Shown: piece after piece, positions 1 through 10,800 of the stretch
Numbering within the stretch: the first letter of the stretch is position 1
Layout of the letters: every line of letters begins with the position of its first letter
NCBI GenBank assembly: GCA_030746435.1
Contig: JASLMV010000012.1
Span: 7,501-71,500, forward strand
Source: Gammaproteobacteria bacterium
Lineage (GTDB): Bacteria; Pseudomonadota; Gammaproteobacteria; Steroidobacterales; GCA-2729495
Direction: 5' to 3'
Length of the DNA: 64,000 bases
The notes under the pieces: model-generated
Databases searched by the model: none
Seen by the model: the letters and a program-made list of their open reading frames with translations, nothing else
What the model was told of the DNA's origin: nothing
Made by a program: the position numbers and the translations under genes

Positions 1-1107
1 CGCATGGAACTCATCGTCGGGCGCGGTGACAGCCTGGATCGCCTGTTTCGCAAGAATGACCTGAGTTCAGCGGACCTCGCCCTGATCATGCGCGAAGACC
101 TGGCCCGCAAACATCTGCGGCTGGTAAAGCCGGGTGATGAAATCATTATCTGGCGACAGGAAAACCAGGTCACCGAACTGCGGCGTGAGATCGATTTTAC
201 GAAGTCGCTCAAAGTTCGGCGCACCTCTGACAGCTTTACCGCCGGTCTGGTCGAACACGACATAGTGACCCGACCTATCGAAGCCAGGGGAACGATCGAA
301 AGCTCGCTTTTTCTCGCCGCCGCGGAAGCCGGTGTATCGGAACGCACGATTATGAACCTCGCAGGAATTTTTGCCTGGGACGTAGATTTTGTTCTTGATA
401 TACGCGAGGGCGATCAGTTCCACGTCATTGTTGAAGAACTCTGGCGACACGGGGAACGTATAGCGGAAGGCGATATTGTGGCAGCAGAATTCGTTAACCA
501 GGGTGAGACTTTCCAGGCTATTCGCTACCGTGACCCGGACGGCAAGGTCAGTTACTTTAGTCCCGAGGGGCGCAATATGCGCAAGGCCTTTCTACGTGCT
601 CCACTCAGCTTCTCGCGTGTCAGTTCCAACTTTAATCCGAACCGGCGTCACCCGGTCCTGAACACCATCCGCGCCCACAAAGGAGTCGATTACGCCGCGC
701 CCAGCGGTACGGCCGTCAAAGCGGCCGGAGACGGCAAAGTCATCTATCGCGGCGTTAAAGGTGGCTACGGGAATACCGTCATCCTCCAGCATGGCGGCAA
801 CATAACGACCCTGTACGCACACATGTCGAACTTCAACCGCAAGGCGCGACTCGGCACACGGGTGCGCCAGGGCCAGACGATCGGCTATGTAGGTCAGTCA
901 GGTCTTGCGACCGGGCCTCACCTGCATTACGAATACCGCAAGAACGGTGTGCACAAAAATCCCAGAACTGTGAACCTGCCGGATGCGTCACCCATTAACC
1001 CGGCGTTTAAGGATGATTTCCTGCGTGTCGCACAACCACTCATCTCGGTTCTTGATGCAAAAACTGTCGAGATCAACGATTTAACGACCGCCCGCAATAC
1101 ACAGTAG
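1..1107 (+). CDS. M23 family murein endopeptidase (MepM-like), 5' end outside window
   Basis: Cell-wall metallopeptidase expected to act in the periplasm on peptidoglycan cross-links. The visible part begins with a LysM/OapA-like segment (GDSLDRLF, then KPGDEI), followed by a mixed linker. The C-terminal LytM/M23 domain shows the zinc-site motifs HKGVDYAAPSG, LYAHMSNF and GPHLHYEYR. The frame is open to base 1 and no signal peptide is visible, so the true N-terminus lies upstream of the window. It is followed 27 bp later by anmK, a pairing I know from Pseudomonas, where both genes concern murein turnover. Family assignment is secure; the exact orthologue name is inferred from motifs and context. 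Confidence 0.9.
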   Translation, partial: RMELIVGRGDSLDRLFRKNDLSSADLALIMREDLARKHLRLVKPGDEIIIWRQENQVTELRREIDFTKSLKVRRTSDSFTAGLVEHDIVTRPIEARGTIESSLFLAAAEAGVSERTIMNLAGIFAWDVDFVLDIREGDQFHVIVEELWRHGERIAEGDIVAAEFVNQGETFQAIRYRDPDGKVSYFSPEGRNMRKAFLRAPLSFSRVSSNFNPNRRHPVLNTIRAHKGVDYAAPSGTAVKAAGDGKVIYRGVKGGYGNTVILQHGGNITTLYAHMSNFNRKARLGTRVRQGQTIGYVGQSGLATGPHLHYEYRKNGVHKNPRTVNLPDASPINPAFKDDFLRVAQPLISVLDAKTVEINDLTTARNTQ

Positions 1108-1134
1108 CCGCGCAGCGAAGCAACCGGAACGCCC

Positions 1135-2253
1135 ATGGAGAAACCGGCAGAGCTTTACCTCGGTCTCATGACTGGCACCAGCCTGGATGCAGTAGATGCG
1201 GCGCTGGTTTCTTTCTCCGCCGATAGCTGTGCACTGCAGGCGACGCTGGAATATCCGTTTCCACCGCAACTGCGTGACCGCCTGCTGACACTGATCGAAT
1301 CACCTGACGAGGTTTCACTCGATGAGCTTGGGGCTGTCGAACGGGAACTGGGACTGCTGTACGCTGAAGCTGTAACAGCTTTGCTGGAATCAGCCAGCAC
1401 GAATCGGGGCGACATTGTGGCCATCGGGTGCCACGGACAAACCGTCCGGCACCGGCCGGATGCCACGCCTTCTTTCACCATGCAGATTGGAGATGCGGCG
1501 ACGCTCGCCAATCAGACCGGTATTACTACTGTTGCCGATTTCCGGAGTGCCGACATCGCGCTCGGCGGCCAGGGCGCGCCACTCGTGCCCCCGTTTCATC
1601 AGTGGCTGGTCGGCCACAAACCCGACACTTCTGTAGTCGTTAATATCGGCGGCATTGCCAATATTTCAGTCCTGCGCCCGGGGCGGGAACCGGTCGGATT
1701 CGATACAGGCCCGGGCAACACACTGCTGGATGGCTGGTGCGCCCGCCACACAACTGAGCGCTTCGATAATGAAGGCACCTGGGCGGCGGGCGGGCGTGTA
1801 ATCGAAGGTCTGTTGAATGACTTGCTGGAGGATCCGTATTTCAGGTTGCCACCGCCCAAAAGCTCCGGGCGCGAATACTTCAATATTGAATGGCTCGAGC
1901 AGCGGATGACAGGAAGTGACGCTGCAGATCCGGTTGATGTTCAGGCTACCCTTGCCGAACTGACGGCTGCGAGCATTTCCCTGGGTGTGCTCTCACAGGC
2001 GCCGGAAGCAAAAAATATATGGTTATGCGGCGGCGGCGCACTAAACAAGGATTTGTGCCGGCGCATTGCTGTCCGCCTGCCCGATGCAAAGATACAAACA
2101 ACCGATGCGATCGGTCTGCCGCCGGCCTGGGTAGAGGCCGTGGCTTTTGCCTGGCTCGCGCGTGCCAGGCTAAACCTCGAATCGGCCGGAGCGCCATCGG
2201 TAACGGGAGCCGCACGGCCCGGCGTACTCGGAGCGGTGCACCGGCCGGGATAG
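1135..2253 (+). CDS. anmK: Anhydro-N-acetylmuramic acid kinase
   Basis: Cytoplasmic murein-recycling enzyme that phosphorylates and hydrolyses 1,6-anhydro-MurNAc to MurNAc-6-phosphate. The 372-residue product has the family's length. It shows the ATP-binding start GLMTGTSLDAVDAAL, then GQTVRHRP, the NIGGIANIS segment, GFDTGPGNTLLDGW carrying the catalytic Asp region, and a late LCGGGALN motif. The ATG follows the M23 peptidase gene by 27 bp on the same strand, so the two are probably co-transcribed. AmpD, another recycling enzyme, is encoded about 19 kb away in the same window. Confidence 0.96.
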   Translation: MEKPAELYLGLMTGTSLDAVDAALVSFSADSCALQATLEYPFPPQLRDRLLTLIESPDEVSLDELGAVERELGLLYAEAVTALLESASTNRGDIVAIGCHGQTVRHRPDATPSFTMQIGDAATLANQTGITTVADFRSADIALGGQGAPLVPPFHQWLVGHKPDTSVVVNIGGIANISVLRPGREPVGFDTGPGNTLLDGWCARHTTERFDNEGTWAAGGRVIEGLLNDLLEDPYFRLPPPKSSGREYFNIEWLEQRMTGSDAADPVDVQATLAELTAASISLGVLSQAPEAKNIWLCGGGALNKDLCRRIAVRLPDAKIQTTDAIGLPPAWVEAVAFAWLARARLNLESAGAPSVTGAARPGVLGAVHRPG

Positions 2254-2352
2254 GCCAAACCGAAACGCCGGTCTTATGTAAGACATTCAGTAAATCCGGG
2301 ACATTCGGCTGATATAGTGCCTTATTGACTCCCGGTCGCGCGGTTTACGACA

Positions 2353-4470
2353 TTGCGGCCCGAAGCTGACAAAGATCAGCAGGCAAGAGCCGTGGATACA
2401 GCCAACCTTAATCTGCCCGAGCATCTCATCAACCGTGAACTCAGTGTGCTTGAGTTCAACCGGCGCGTGCTTGTGCAGGCAGAAGATGGCCAGATACCGC
2501 TGCTGGAACGACTGAAATTCCTGTGCATCGTTTCGACCAACCTCGACGAATTCTTCGAAATACGTGTTGCCGGTTTACAGCAACGACTTGAGGCCGGTAC
2601 ACCCCCTGCAGGGCCGGATTCACTGACCCCGCAGAAAGCACTGACGGGAATAAGTGACTCGGCGCACAATCTCGTTGCTGATCAGTATTACCTGCTCAAT
2701 ACCGAACTGATCCCCGCACTCCGGGATGCAGGCATAAACTTCGTCCCAAGATCGCAGTGGTCGCCGGAACAGCGTGACTGGCTAAACTTATTTTTCCAAC
2801 GCGAGATTGTTCCTACACTGAGCCCCATACTGCTGGACCCTGCCAGGCCGTTCCCGCGCATCCTGAACAAAAGCCTGAATTTCATTGTGGGTCTGGACGG
2901 TATACATGCATTCGGCAAACCTGCAGAACGCGCCATTGTGCAAACGCCACGGTCGCTGCCGCACCTTATCCACCTGCCGCCCGACCTCGCTGCAACAGGT
3001 CCGACCGACTTCGTGTTCCTGTCATCGATTATTCATGCCTTTGTCGACGAGCTGTTCGCCGGCATGGAAGTTACCGGCTGTTACCAGTTTCGCGTAACGC
3101 GCAACAGCGATCTCTATGTCGACGAGGAAGAAGTTGACAACCTGATGCGGGCAATTGAAGGCGAACTGGCGTCGAACAACTACGGTGCCGCAGTCCGGCT
3201 GGAGATCACCCATGACTGTCCCATAAGCCTTAGCAATTTTCTGCTGGACGTGTTCGACCTGAGCGAGCTGGACTTCTACCCGGTCGAAGGCCCCGTCAAC
3301 CTGAATCGCCTGCTCGCCGTGTACAACATGACCGAGCGGGAGAAGCTTAAGTACCCGGTCTTCACGCCCGGGCTGCCCGAAGCAGCCCGTGACGCAGCCG
3401 ACCCCTTCCGGTTAATCCGTGAGCAGGACCTGCTGTTGAACCACCCTTATGAGTCCTTCGGTCCCGTGCTCGATTTCATCAGCCGGGCCGCACAGGATCC
3501 CGATGTGGTGGCCATCAAAATGACCCTGTACCGGGTGGGTGATGATTCGCCGGTTGTAGACAGGCTGGTTGCGGCCGCCCAAAGCGGCAAGGAAGTGACG
3601 GCTGTCGTCGAGCTGAGGGCCAGGTTTGACGAGGCGGCAAATATTGCATTCGCGAACCGGCTGCAGGAAGCCGGCGCGCAGGTTGTCTATGGCGTAGTGG
3701 GCTTCAAAACACATTGCAAAATGACGCTCGTCGTTCGCCGCGAAGGCAACGAATTGAAGCGCTATGTGCACCTCGCTACGGGCAACTATCACCCCGGTAC
3801 CGCGCGCAGCTATACGGACTATGGTTTGCTCACGGCCGATGAGGCACTTACTGACGATGTGCATCACGTGTTCCTGCAGCTGACCAGCATGACGCACATC
3901 CCACCGCTGAAAAAGCTCGTGCAATCACCTTTTTACCTGCATGACCACTTACTGCGGCTGATAGAAGACGAAATCAGCAATGCAAACGCCGGTGGCGCCG
4001 GCCACATCATCGCGAAACTCAATTCACTGGTAGAACCGAAGATTATCAGCGCACTCTACCGCGCGTCAGCTGCCGGTGTAATGGTCGACCTCATCGTGCG
4101 GGGAATGTGCTGTCTCCGCCCGGGCTTGCCCGGTGTGTCCGATAATATCCGGGTGCGGTCAATCGTCGGGCGCTTCCTCGAACATTCACGCGTGTACTAC
4201 TTTCACTCGAACGGGGAAGAAAAAGTCTATTGCTCAAGTGCTGACTGGATGGACCGCAACATATTCAGGCGCGTAGAAACCTGTTTCCCGATCGAAAACA
4301 AAACCCTGAAGAAACGCATCCTTGGCGACCTGGATCTCTACCTCGGCGACACCACAAACGCATGGGAACTGTCATCCGATGGGCACTGGACACGTCAGAG
4401 TCCGGCCGCCGGGCAGCCTCCACTTAGCGCGCAGGAAACCCTGCTTAGCAGGCTGGCGGAGTCGGGTTAG
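2353..4470 (+). CDS. ppk1: Polyphosphate kinase 1
   Basis: Makes long-chain polyphosphate from the gamma phosphate of ATP. The product is about 705 residues, normal for PPK1. It has the N-terminal region LINRELSVLEFNRRVL, the STNLDEFFEIRVAGL segment, LNHPYESFGPVLDF, and the catalytic phospholipase D-like halves with FKTHCKMTLV (candidate phospho-His) and ATGNYHPGTARSYTDYG. The start is uncertain: a TTG at 2353 has no clear Shine-Dalgarno sequence, and an in-frame GTG at 2392 is an alternative that would remove 13 residues. A TATAGT at 2313-2318 could be a -10 box, but no convincing -35 was found. In Pseudomonas anmK is, as I remember it, followed directly by erpA, so ppk1 looks inserted here. 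Confidence 0.96.
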   Translation: MRPEADKDQQARAVDTANLNLPEHLINRELSVLEFNRRVLVQAEDGQIPLLERLKFLCIVSTNLDEFFEIRVAGLQQRLEAGTPPAGPDSLTPQKALTGISDSAHNLVADQYYLLNTELIPALRDAGINFVPRSQWSPEQRDWLNLFFQREIVPTLSPILLDPARPFPRILNKSLNFIVGLDGIHAFGKPAERAIVQTPRSLPHLIHLPPDLAATGPTDFVFLSSIIHAFVDELFAGMEVTGCYQFRVTRNSDLYVDEEEVDNLMRAIEGELASNNYGAAVRLEITHDCPISLSNFLLDVFDLSELDFYPVEGPVNLNRLLAVYNMTEREKLKYPVFTPGLPEAARDAADPFRLIREQDLLLNHPYESFGPVLDFISRAAQDPDVVAIKMTLYRVGDDSPVVDRLVAAAQSGKEVTAVVELRARFDEAANIAFANRLQEAGAQVVYGVVGFKTHCKMTLVVRREGNELKRYVHLATGNYHPGTARSYTDYGLLTADEALTDDVHHVFLQLTSMTHIPPLKKLVQSPFYLHDHLLRLIEDEISNANAGGAGHIIAKLNSLVEPKIISALYRASAAGVMVDLIVRGMCCLRPGLPGVSDNIRVRSIVGRFLEHSRVYYFHSNGEEKVYCSSADWMDRNIFRRVETCFPIENKTLKKRILGDLDLYLGDTTNAWELSSDGHWTRQSPAAGQPPLSAQETLLSRLAESG

Positions 4471-4489
4471 TTCGAAATCTGGCCTGAGA

Positions 4490-4852
4490 TCAGGTCGAGA
4501 AAGACGAACCGCAACCACAGGTGGTTGCAGCATTCGGGTTGCGGATTATGAACTGGGCGCCTTCCAGGTCTTCCCTGTAGTCGATCTCAGCGCCCATCAA
4601 ATACTGGATACTCATCGGGTCGATCAGCAACGTGACACCCTGGTTCTCGACCTGGGTGTCGCCATCCTGTAATTCTTCATCGAACGTGAAACCGTACTGA
4701 AACCCCGAGCAACCACCACCCGCAATGAATACCCTTAATTTAAGGTTGGGGTTGTCTTCGTCACGGATCAGTAAATCGACCTTAAGGGCTGCCGAATCTG
4801 TAAAGATCACCGGATTGTCCGCCGGTTCATATTGACTGGGCTCTACACTCAT
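4490..4852 (-). CDS. erpA: Iron-sulfur cluster insertion protein ErpA
   Basis: A-type carrier that delivers Fe-S clusters to apo-proteins. It matches the HesB/IscA family through [20 protein letters not shown] and the C-terminal [10 protein letters not shown], which together supply the three conserved cysteines. I chose the ATG at 4852 (120 residues) because ErpA proteins are about 115 residues and homology starts soon after it. The frame stays open to a TTG at 4918, which would add 22 unsupported residues. It lies downstream of the SGNH/MBOAT pair on the minus strand and converges with ppk1. Confidence 0.95.
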   Translation of the reverse strand: MSVEPSQYEPADNPVIFTDSAALKVDLLIRDEDNPNLKLRVFIAGGGCSGFQYGFTFDEELQDGDTQVENQGVTLLIDPMSIQYLMGAEIDYREDLEGAQFIIRNPNAATTCGCGSSFST

Positions 4853-4921
4853 TGCTGCACATTCATCATTGGAAAGGCGGTATTCTAGCTCAAAATCTGA
4901 AAAAGTAACCGAAGGCAACTC

Positions 4922-6172
4922 TTATTCCGTCAAAAGTCCCTGCATCCGCGCCTCTATTTCTGTGACCAGCTCCGGGTTGGCCTCCCGGTAACTTACCCGC
5001 TTCCGCCGGATCGATGCGAGATGATCCTCCAGATTTACCCCTGTTAGTAACACACCAAACCCCGCCCGGGACTCTTCACTCACAGCAAATACCCGGTCGA
5101 GCATCTGATCGCCCACACCTTTCCTGAAATGTGAAATATCCCAGTAACCGGACATGTCGTTCGGCTGGTTCCTTGTCTTCGGCACCATCTCGGTTGTTAT
5201 CCGGTTATAGCCGGAGAAATCCCAGACCGGAAAAGGCTCACTGTTGGCACGGGCAGCCTCTTCTTCATTTATCCTTACAACCATCCGCTTCCATCGCTCC
5301 ATGGCACCCCAGAGACCGGCAGCCGCCAAAGCCTCATTCAGGTATGCGTGTGTCGGCGATATAACCATGCGCAGATCCACCCCACGCTCATAAGCTGCCG
5401 CCAGGAATTTCCGAAAATAGATTGCACCCGGTTCGGTATCGGCCCGCAAAAACCCCCTGTATTCTTCCAGCGGCGCCCACCAGATATTTACAAACGCTCC
5501 CAGACTAGCCAAAAACATACCATGGCGCGTTTTATAACTCGACAGCCCGAAGCTGTCCGGCCTCATCATGCCGTTCACACCGATAGCTGGTACATAGTTA
5601 TCCGCTTCAACGGTACCGCGCGCTTTCAGGTTGGTCTGAAAAACCTCTACCGCATTCAGGAATGCATCTGCTGAGGTCAGTGCCTGGAAGAGCAACAGCC
5701 CGAAAAAGTTTGGGTTCCGCTTGCCATTGCCGTCGACAGCAAGCGCCAGGTTCTGATCGGCCGGATCCTCCAGAATTCCCGGCCGGAACATTTCGAAATC
5801 TATCCCGATGACGACCTGTTCTAACTGCCTGAACGAATCGGCATGCAGAAAATAACGATAGACGGTATAGGCGCTAGCCTGGCCGAGCCCAAGGTTGTAC
5901 GCAGGTTCTGCCGACCAGCCTGGATGCATGGGATCGAGACCCACGTCTGACCGTGAATTGCCCAGTACCAATGCACCAGGCTTCAGCCTGGACGCCTGGT
6001 ACGCTTTCAGCTGCCGCTCATAAAAACCCATTTTCGGCTTCATGACATTTAAGCCATCAATAACCGGGCTGCGGAACAGTCCATGCGGGTTCATAAACCA
6101 ATTGAATGAACCCAGCGCTAACACCACGAGCGATGTTATTGCAGCAAAAACTATTAGGTAACGTCTGGACAT
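4922..6172 (-). CDS. SGNH-like envelope protein, partner of MBOAT acyltransferase
   Basis: A 416-residue protein with one N-terminal membrane segment (about residues 5-28), so most of it should lie in the periplasm. A block-I-like motif, VLGNSRSDVGLDP, occurs near residue 70, and a DISHFRKGVGD segment near residue 350 matches the DxxH block of SGNH hydrolases. Proteins of this kind (AlgJ/AlgX-like) usually work with a membrane-bound O-acyltransferase to acetylate exported polysaccharides. The MBOAT gene ends 3 bp upstream on the same strand. The role as an O-acetylation partner is inferred from context, and the substrate is unknown. The gene itself looks intact although its partner is broken. 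Confidence 0.72.
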   Translation of the reverse strand: MSRRYLIVFAAITSLVVLALGSFNWFMNPHGLFRSPVIDGLNVMKPKMGFYERQLKAYQASRLKPGALVLGNSRSDVGLDPMHPGWSAEPAYNLGLGQASAYTVYRYFLHADSFRQLEQVVIGIDFEMFRPGILEDPADQNLALAVDGNGKRNPNFFGLLLFQALTSADAFLNAVEVFQTNLKARGTVEADNYVPAIGVNGMMRPDSFGLSSYKTRHGMFLASLGAFVNIWWAPLEEYRGFLRADTEPGAIYFRKFLAAAYERGVDLRMVISPTHAYLNEALAAAGLWGAMERWKRMVVRINEEEAARANSEPFPVWDFSGYNRITTEMVPKTRNQPNDMSGYWDISHFRKGVGDQMLDRVFAVSEESRAGFGVLLTGVNLEDHLASIRRKRVSYREANPELVTEIEARMQGLLTE

Positions 6173-6175
6173 CTG

Positions 6176-7668
6176 TTAGAACTGAAAGTAGATAAACTCA
6201 TTGATACGAGACATGTAAAGGATGGAGATTACTGCACTACCACCGATGGCAATTGCCCAGCTAACCTTGGGTTGCCATTGCATGAACGGGAAGCCCACTT
6301 GTTTAATTTCGCCCGGGTAAGTTTTCAGGGCCGGCTTGTACTGCTGCATAATCTGCTGGGTATTAGGGAGGAACCAGACGATTGGCGACATCACAACCAG
6401 CCAGAGCAACAACTCTCTGCCAAGGCTGAACGAACCCAGCAGTTGCGCAGGATCCAGTACCGTCCCAACAGACGCCATGGAGACGATGATTGACCATGCG
6501 GCAGGAAATGATTCTGCCCGGAAAAATACCCAGGCAACTACGATTGCAATATAGGTCACAATCGTACTGGCCGACCGGGCAAACAACGTGTCACGCCGCT
6601 TGTCACCCCGCCAGGCTCGCCAGGCATGATTGAAGCCTAAATAGATACCATGCAGACCGCCCCAAATCACGAAAGTCCACCCCGCACCATGCCAGAGGCC
6701 GCCAAGCAGCATGACGATCATTAAATTAACGTAGCGACGTCTGTTGCCCAGCCTGTTGCCGCCCAACGGGAAGTACAGGTAGTCGCGCAGAAACCGTGAC
6801 AGTGTCATATGCCAGCGCTTCCAGAGGTCTATTATCCCGGTAGATTTGTAAGGGGAGTCAAAATTTAGCGGCAGCCTTATACCAACCATCCGCGCCAGGC
6901 CAATCGCCATATCCGAATAACCTGAAAAATCGAAATATATCTGGAAGCTGTATGCAAATGCCCCTGCCCATGCATCTGCAAACCCGATGCTGCCCCCGGC
7001 AAGCGCACTATTAAAGACAGTATTTGCAAACGGTGCAACGCTATCGGCCAGTACGACCTTTTTGAATAGACCGATAAAAAAAATTGTAGTCCCGACAGCA
7101 AAATTTTCTGCCCGCGGAGTAAATGTATCTTTACGAATGAACTGCGGTAGCACATCTTTATGATGGACAATGGGCCCGGCAATCAGTTGCGGAAAAAATG
7201 TCACAAACAACATGTAGTGCATGAAATTGTGTTCTTCAGTTTTACCCTGATACGCATCAACCAAATACGCAATTTGTTGGAAAGTAAAAAAGGAGATTGC
7301 CAGTGGTAAAATAACAGTCTCAAGTGTCCAGCCTGTTTGCAGTACATAGTTGACACTATCGACAAAAAAGTTGGCATATTTAAAATATCCCAGTAAGCCA
7401 AGATTGAAGCTATTCCGCAGCCAAGTAATGAACGGCGGCGGCTATCCGCATGGATTGCCGATAAGGCACGCCCTGTAAAGAAATTCACCAGCACCGAGGC
7501 TGCCAACAAAATCAGGTAGGCCGGATTCCACTAACCGTAGAAAAACAGCGAGCAAAGTACGAGCCATGCCATTGCCAGCTCACGCCAGCCCCTGGTCCCT
7601 AGCAAGAAAAAGCCCATCAAGGTAACGGGCAGAAACAGAAACAGAAAAGTATGAGAACTAAAGAGCAT
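6176..7668 (-). pseudogene. MBOAT O-acyltransferase (AlgI/DltB-like), nonsense plus frameshift
   Basis: Multi-pass membrane O-acyltransferase of the AlgI type. The intact C-terminal 361 residues contain PQLIAGPIVHH, FDFSGYSDMAIGLARM, LWKRWHMTLSRFLRDY and the catalytic-His segment GGLWHGAGWTFVIWGGLHG. The natural N-terminus can be reconstructed upstream. An ATG at 7668 begins MLFSSHTFLFLFLP, the standard MBOAT start. That frame reads FYG, then a TAG stop at 7531-7533 where relatives have Trp, then WNPAYLILLAASVL. Near 7408 one base is missing: GCGIA in one frame must join FNLGLLGYFKYANFF in the next. With two separate lesions, no full-length protein can be made from this sequence unless both are assembly errors. 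The name comes from motifs; the polysaccharide target is unknown. Confidence 0.88.
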
Positions 7669-7836
7669 TCTGCGGAACGGGAGGCGGAAGGTGCGCCCAG
7701 ATTTTACCCAAACTATTCAATTCACGGGTAGGACTGTAAAGAGTTCGAAAGAGGAACTGTAAGCGCCGGGTTACATGCTGCCGGATGGCTGGCAACAAAC
7801 CAATTATTGCTCCGGCAGAATCGAGCGGCCGGGACT

Positions 7837-10800
7837 TCACATATTGCGCCTGTATTCGCCGCCTACCTTGTACAGCGCAGCGGTAATTTGCCCCAGAGAT
7901 GCGACTTTTACAGTCTCCATCAACTCGGTAAATACATTACCGCGATCACGAGCCACCTGCTGGAGGCTTTGGAGGGCTGCCTCTGTCTCGGCCGAGTGCA
8001 GTTCCTTGAAATGCTCAAGCCCATTGATTTGCTGCTGCTTTTCCTCTTCCGAGGAACGCATAAGCTCTATATGGTCGATGCGCTCCTCCTGACCAGCCTC
8101 GGGCAGGAAGGTATTTACACCGATAATCGGCAGGCTGCCATCGTGCTTCTTGCTTTCGTAATAGATGCTCTCATCCTGAATCTTGCTGCGTTGATACATG
8201 TTGTCCATCGCACCGAGAACTCCGCCACGTTCGCTGATGCTTTCGAACTCGGCGTATACCGCTTCTTCGACAAGATCTGTTAGCTCGTTGATGATGAACG
8301 ATCCCTGCCAGGCATTTTCGCAAATATTTAGTCCGAGTTCCTGGTTGATCACCATCTGAATCGCGACGGCGCGCCGCACAGATCCTTCTGTCGGAGTCGT
8401 AATGGCCTCGTCATATGCATTGGTATGCAGGCTGTTGCAATTGTCGATTAATGCATACAGCGCCTGGAGCGTGGTGCGAATATCGTTAAAACTGATTTCC
8501 TGTGCGTGCAGGCTGCGGCCCGACGTCTGAATATGGTATTTCAACATCTGGCTACGCTCGTTAGCGCCGTAATGCTCGCGCATCGCACGCGCCCAGATAC
8601 GACGGGCAACACGACCGATAACCGCGTACTCGGGATCCATACCATTACTGAAGAAGAAACTCAGGTTTGGTGCAAAATCATCGATCTTCATCCCGCGTGC
8701 GAGATAGTACTCGACAATAGTAAAACCGTTAGATAGTGTAAAAGCGAGTTGAGAAATAGGGTTCGCACCAGCCTCGGCGATGTGATAACCGCTGATCGAA
8801 ATACTGTAAAAATTCCGTATATCGTTGTCGGTAAAATATTGCTGCACGTCCCCCATCGCTTTCATGCCGAACTCGGTGGAGAAAATACAGGTATTCTGCG
8901 CCTGGTCTTCCTTCAGAATATCGGCTTGTACCGTGCCACGGACCCTGCTCAGCGCGTCCTGTTTAATGCGCTCGTAAGTCTCCCTGTCCACCACTTTGTC
9001 GCCCGATATGCCGAGCAGGCCCAGGCCCAGGCCATCATTACTCTCCGGCCGGTCACCAGCGTAGGCTGGCCGCGGCCGGTCGGCAAAATACTTATCTATA
9101 AGCTTATTGGCAGCGTCCCAACCGCCGGTTTCTGTCAGATACTTTTCAACCTGCTGGTCGATGACCGCATTCATAAAGAAGGCCATTACGGCCGGCGCCG
9201 GACCATTGATTGTCATCGAGACTGATGTGGTGGGTGCACACAGGTCGAAACCCGAGTAAAGCTTCTTGGCGTCATCAACGCTTGCTATCGACACGCCAGC
9301 ATTGCCGATCTTACCGTATATATCCGGCCGCTCGGCAGGGTCTTCACCGTAGAGCGTTACTGAATCGAATGCAGTGGAGAGACGAACCGCGTCGTGACCG
9401 GCCGCCACATAGTGAAAGCGACGATTGGTCCGTTCGGGCGTACCTTCACCGACGAACATCCGGGTACCCGGCTCCGCCTTACGACGGTAAGGGTAAACAC
9501 CCGCCGTATAGGGATAGCTGCCCGGCAGGTTCTCTTTCATGAGAAAACGCAGCAGATCTCCCCAACCATCAAATTTTGGCGGGGCAATCTTTGGTATCTC
9601 GTTATGGCTCAGGCTTGTTCGAAAATTCCCCCCCTCGATCACCTTGCCACGAACCGTATAGGAATACCGATCTGCCGTAAGTGCCTGCAATCGCTCCGGC
9701 CAACCAGCCAGTAACTTGCGTGCCGCAGGCCCAAGCTGATCCAGTGCAGCGTTATATTCACTTCTTAAAGTTTCAAACTTCTGGTCGCCGTCGTTAACGG
9801 CATCTGCCGGGTACGGCAGCAGGTCTTTTGGTAACAACGGATCAGCGATGTCCTGCAATACTCCGCGAAACCGCTGCAGCCGGTTAGCGGCGGCACAGAG
9901 TTTCTCGATTTCAGCATTTATTGCACGGCCGTCTTCCGCAATTTCCGCCAGGTAGCGCTGGCGTGCGCCGGGGATCATCGCGGTTGCCCGCGGCTCCTTT
10001 TCGGCGATCTGCAGATCCAGCTTCCAGAAATCAGCATCATTCCCGGCGCGGGCTGCGAGCTGTTTACAAAGCCTGCCAAAAAACCAGGCAATGCCCGGAT
10101 CGTTAAACTGGCTGGCAATTGTCGGATAGACCGGAATGTCTGCCGCTTCGGCATCAAAATCGACATGATTGCGCTGCCACTGTTTGCGCACGTCACGCAG
10201 CGCGTCATCCGCGCCGCTCTTTTCGAACTTGTTAAGCACAATCATGTCCGCGTAATCGAGCATGTCGATCTTCTCAAGCTGGCTGGCGGCACCGTAGTCA
10301 CTCGTCATGACATAAACAGACAAATCCACGAGATCGACTATTTCGCTATCACTCTGACCAATACCGGCCGTCTCGATAATGACAAGCTGAAAGCTGAGCG
10401 ACTTCATAAAAGCAATGGCGTCGCCCAGCATTTCACTGGTCGCCCTGTGCCGCCGCCGGGTCGCAATCGACCGCATAAAGACATTGTCGTCGCGCAGGGA
10501 ATTCATGCGCATCCGGTCACCAAGCAATGCGCCACCGGTCCGTCGGCGGGTCGGATCCACCGCAAGTACGGCAACCCTGATGCCGGGAAAATACTGCTGC
10601 AACAAAGACAGCAGCCCGTCGGTGACGCTGCTCTTACCGGCACCGCCCGTACCCGTTATACCAACTACGGGCACCGTCCCGGTGGCAACCTGCCACTCTT
10701 TGCGCAACTGCGACAACTGGCGGTCATCCAGTAAGCCGTCTTCGATCACGGACAACATTCCGGCAATCGATATGGCGTTGTCTATATCGGGCCTGGCGCT

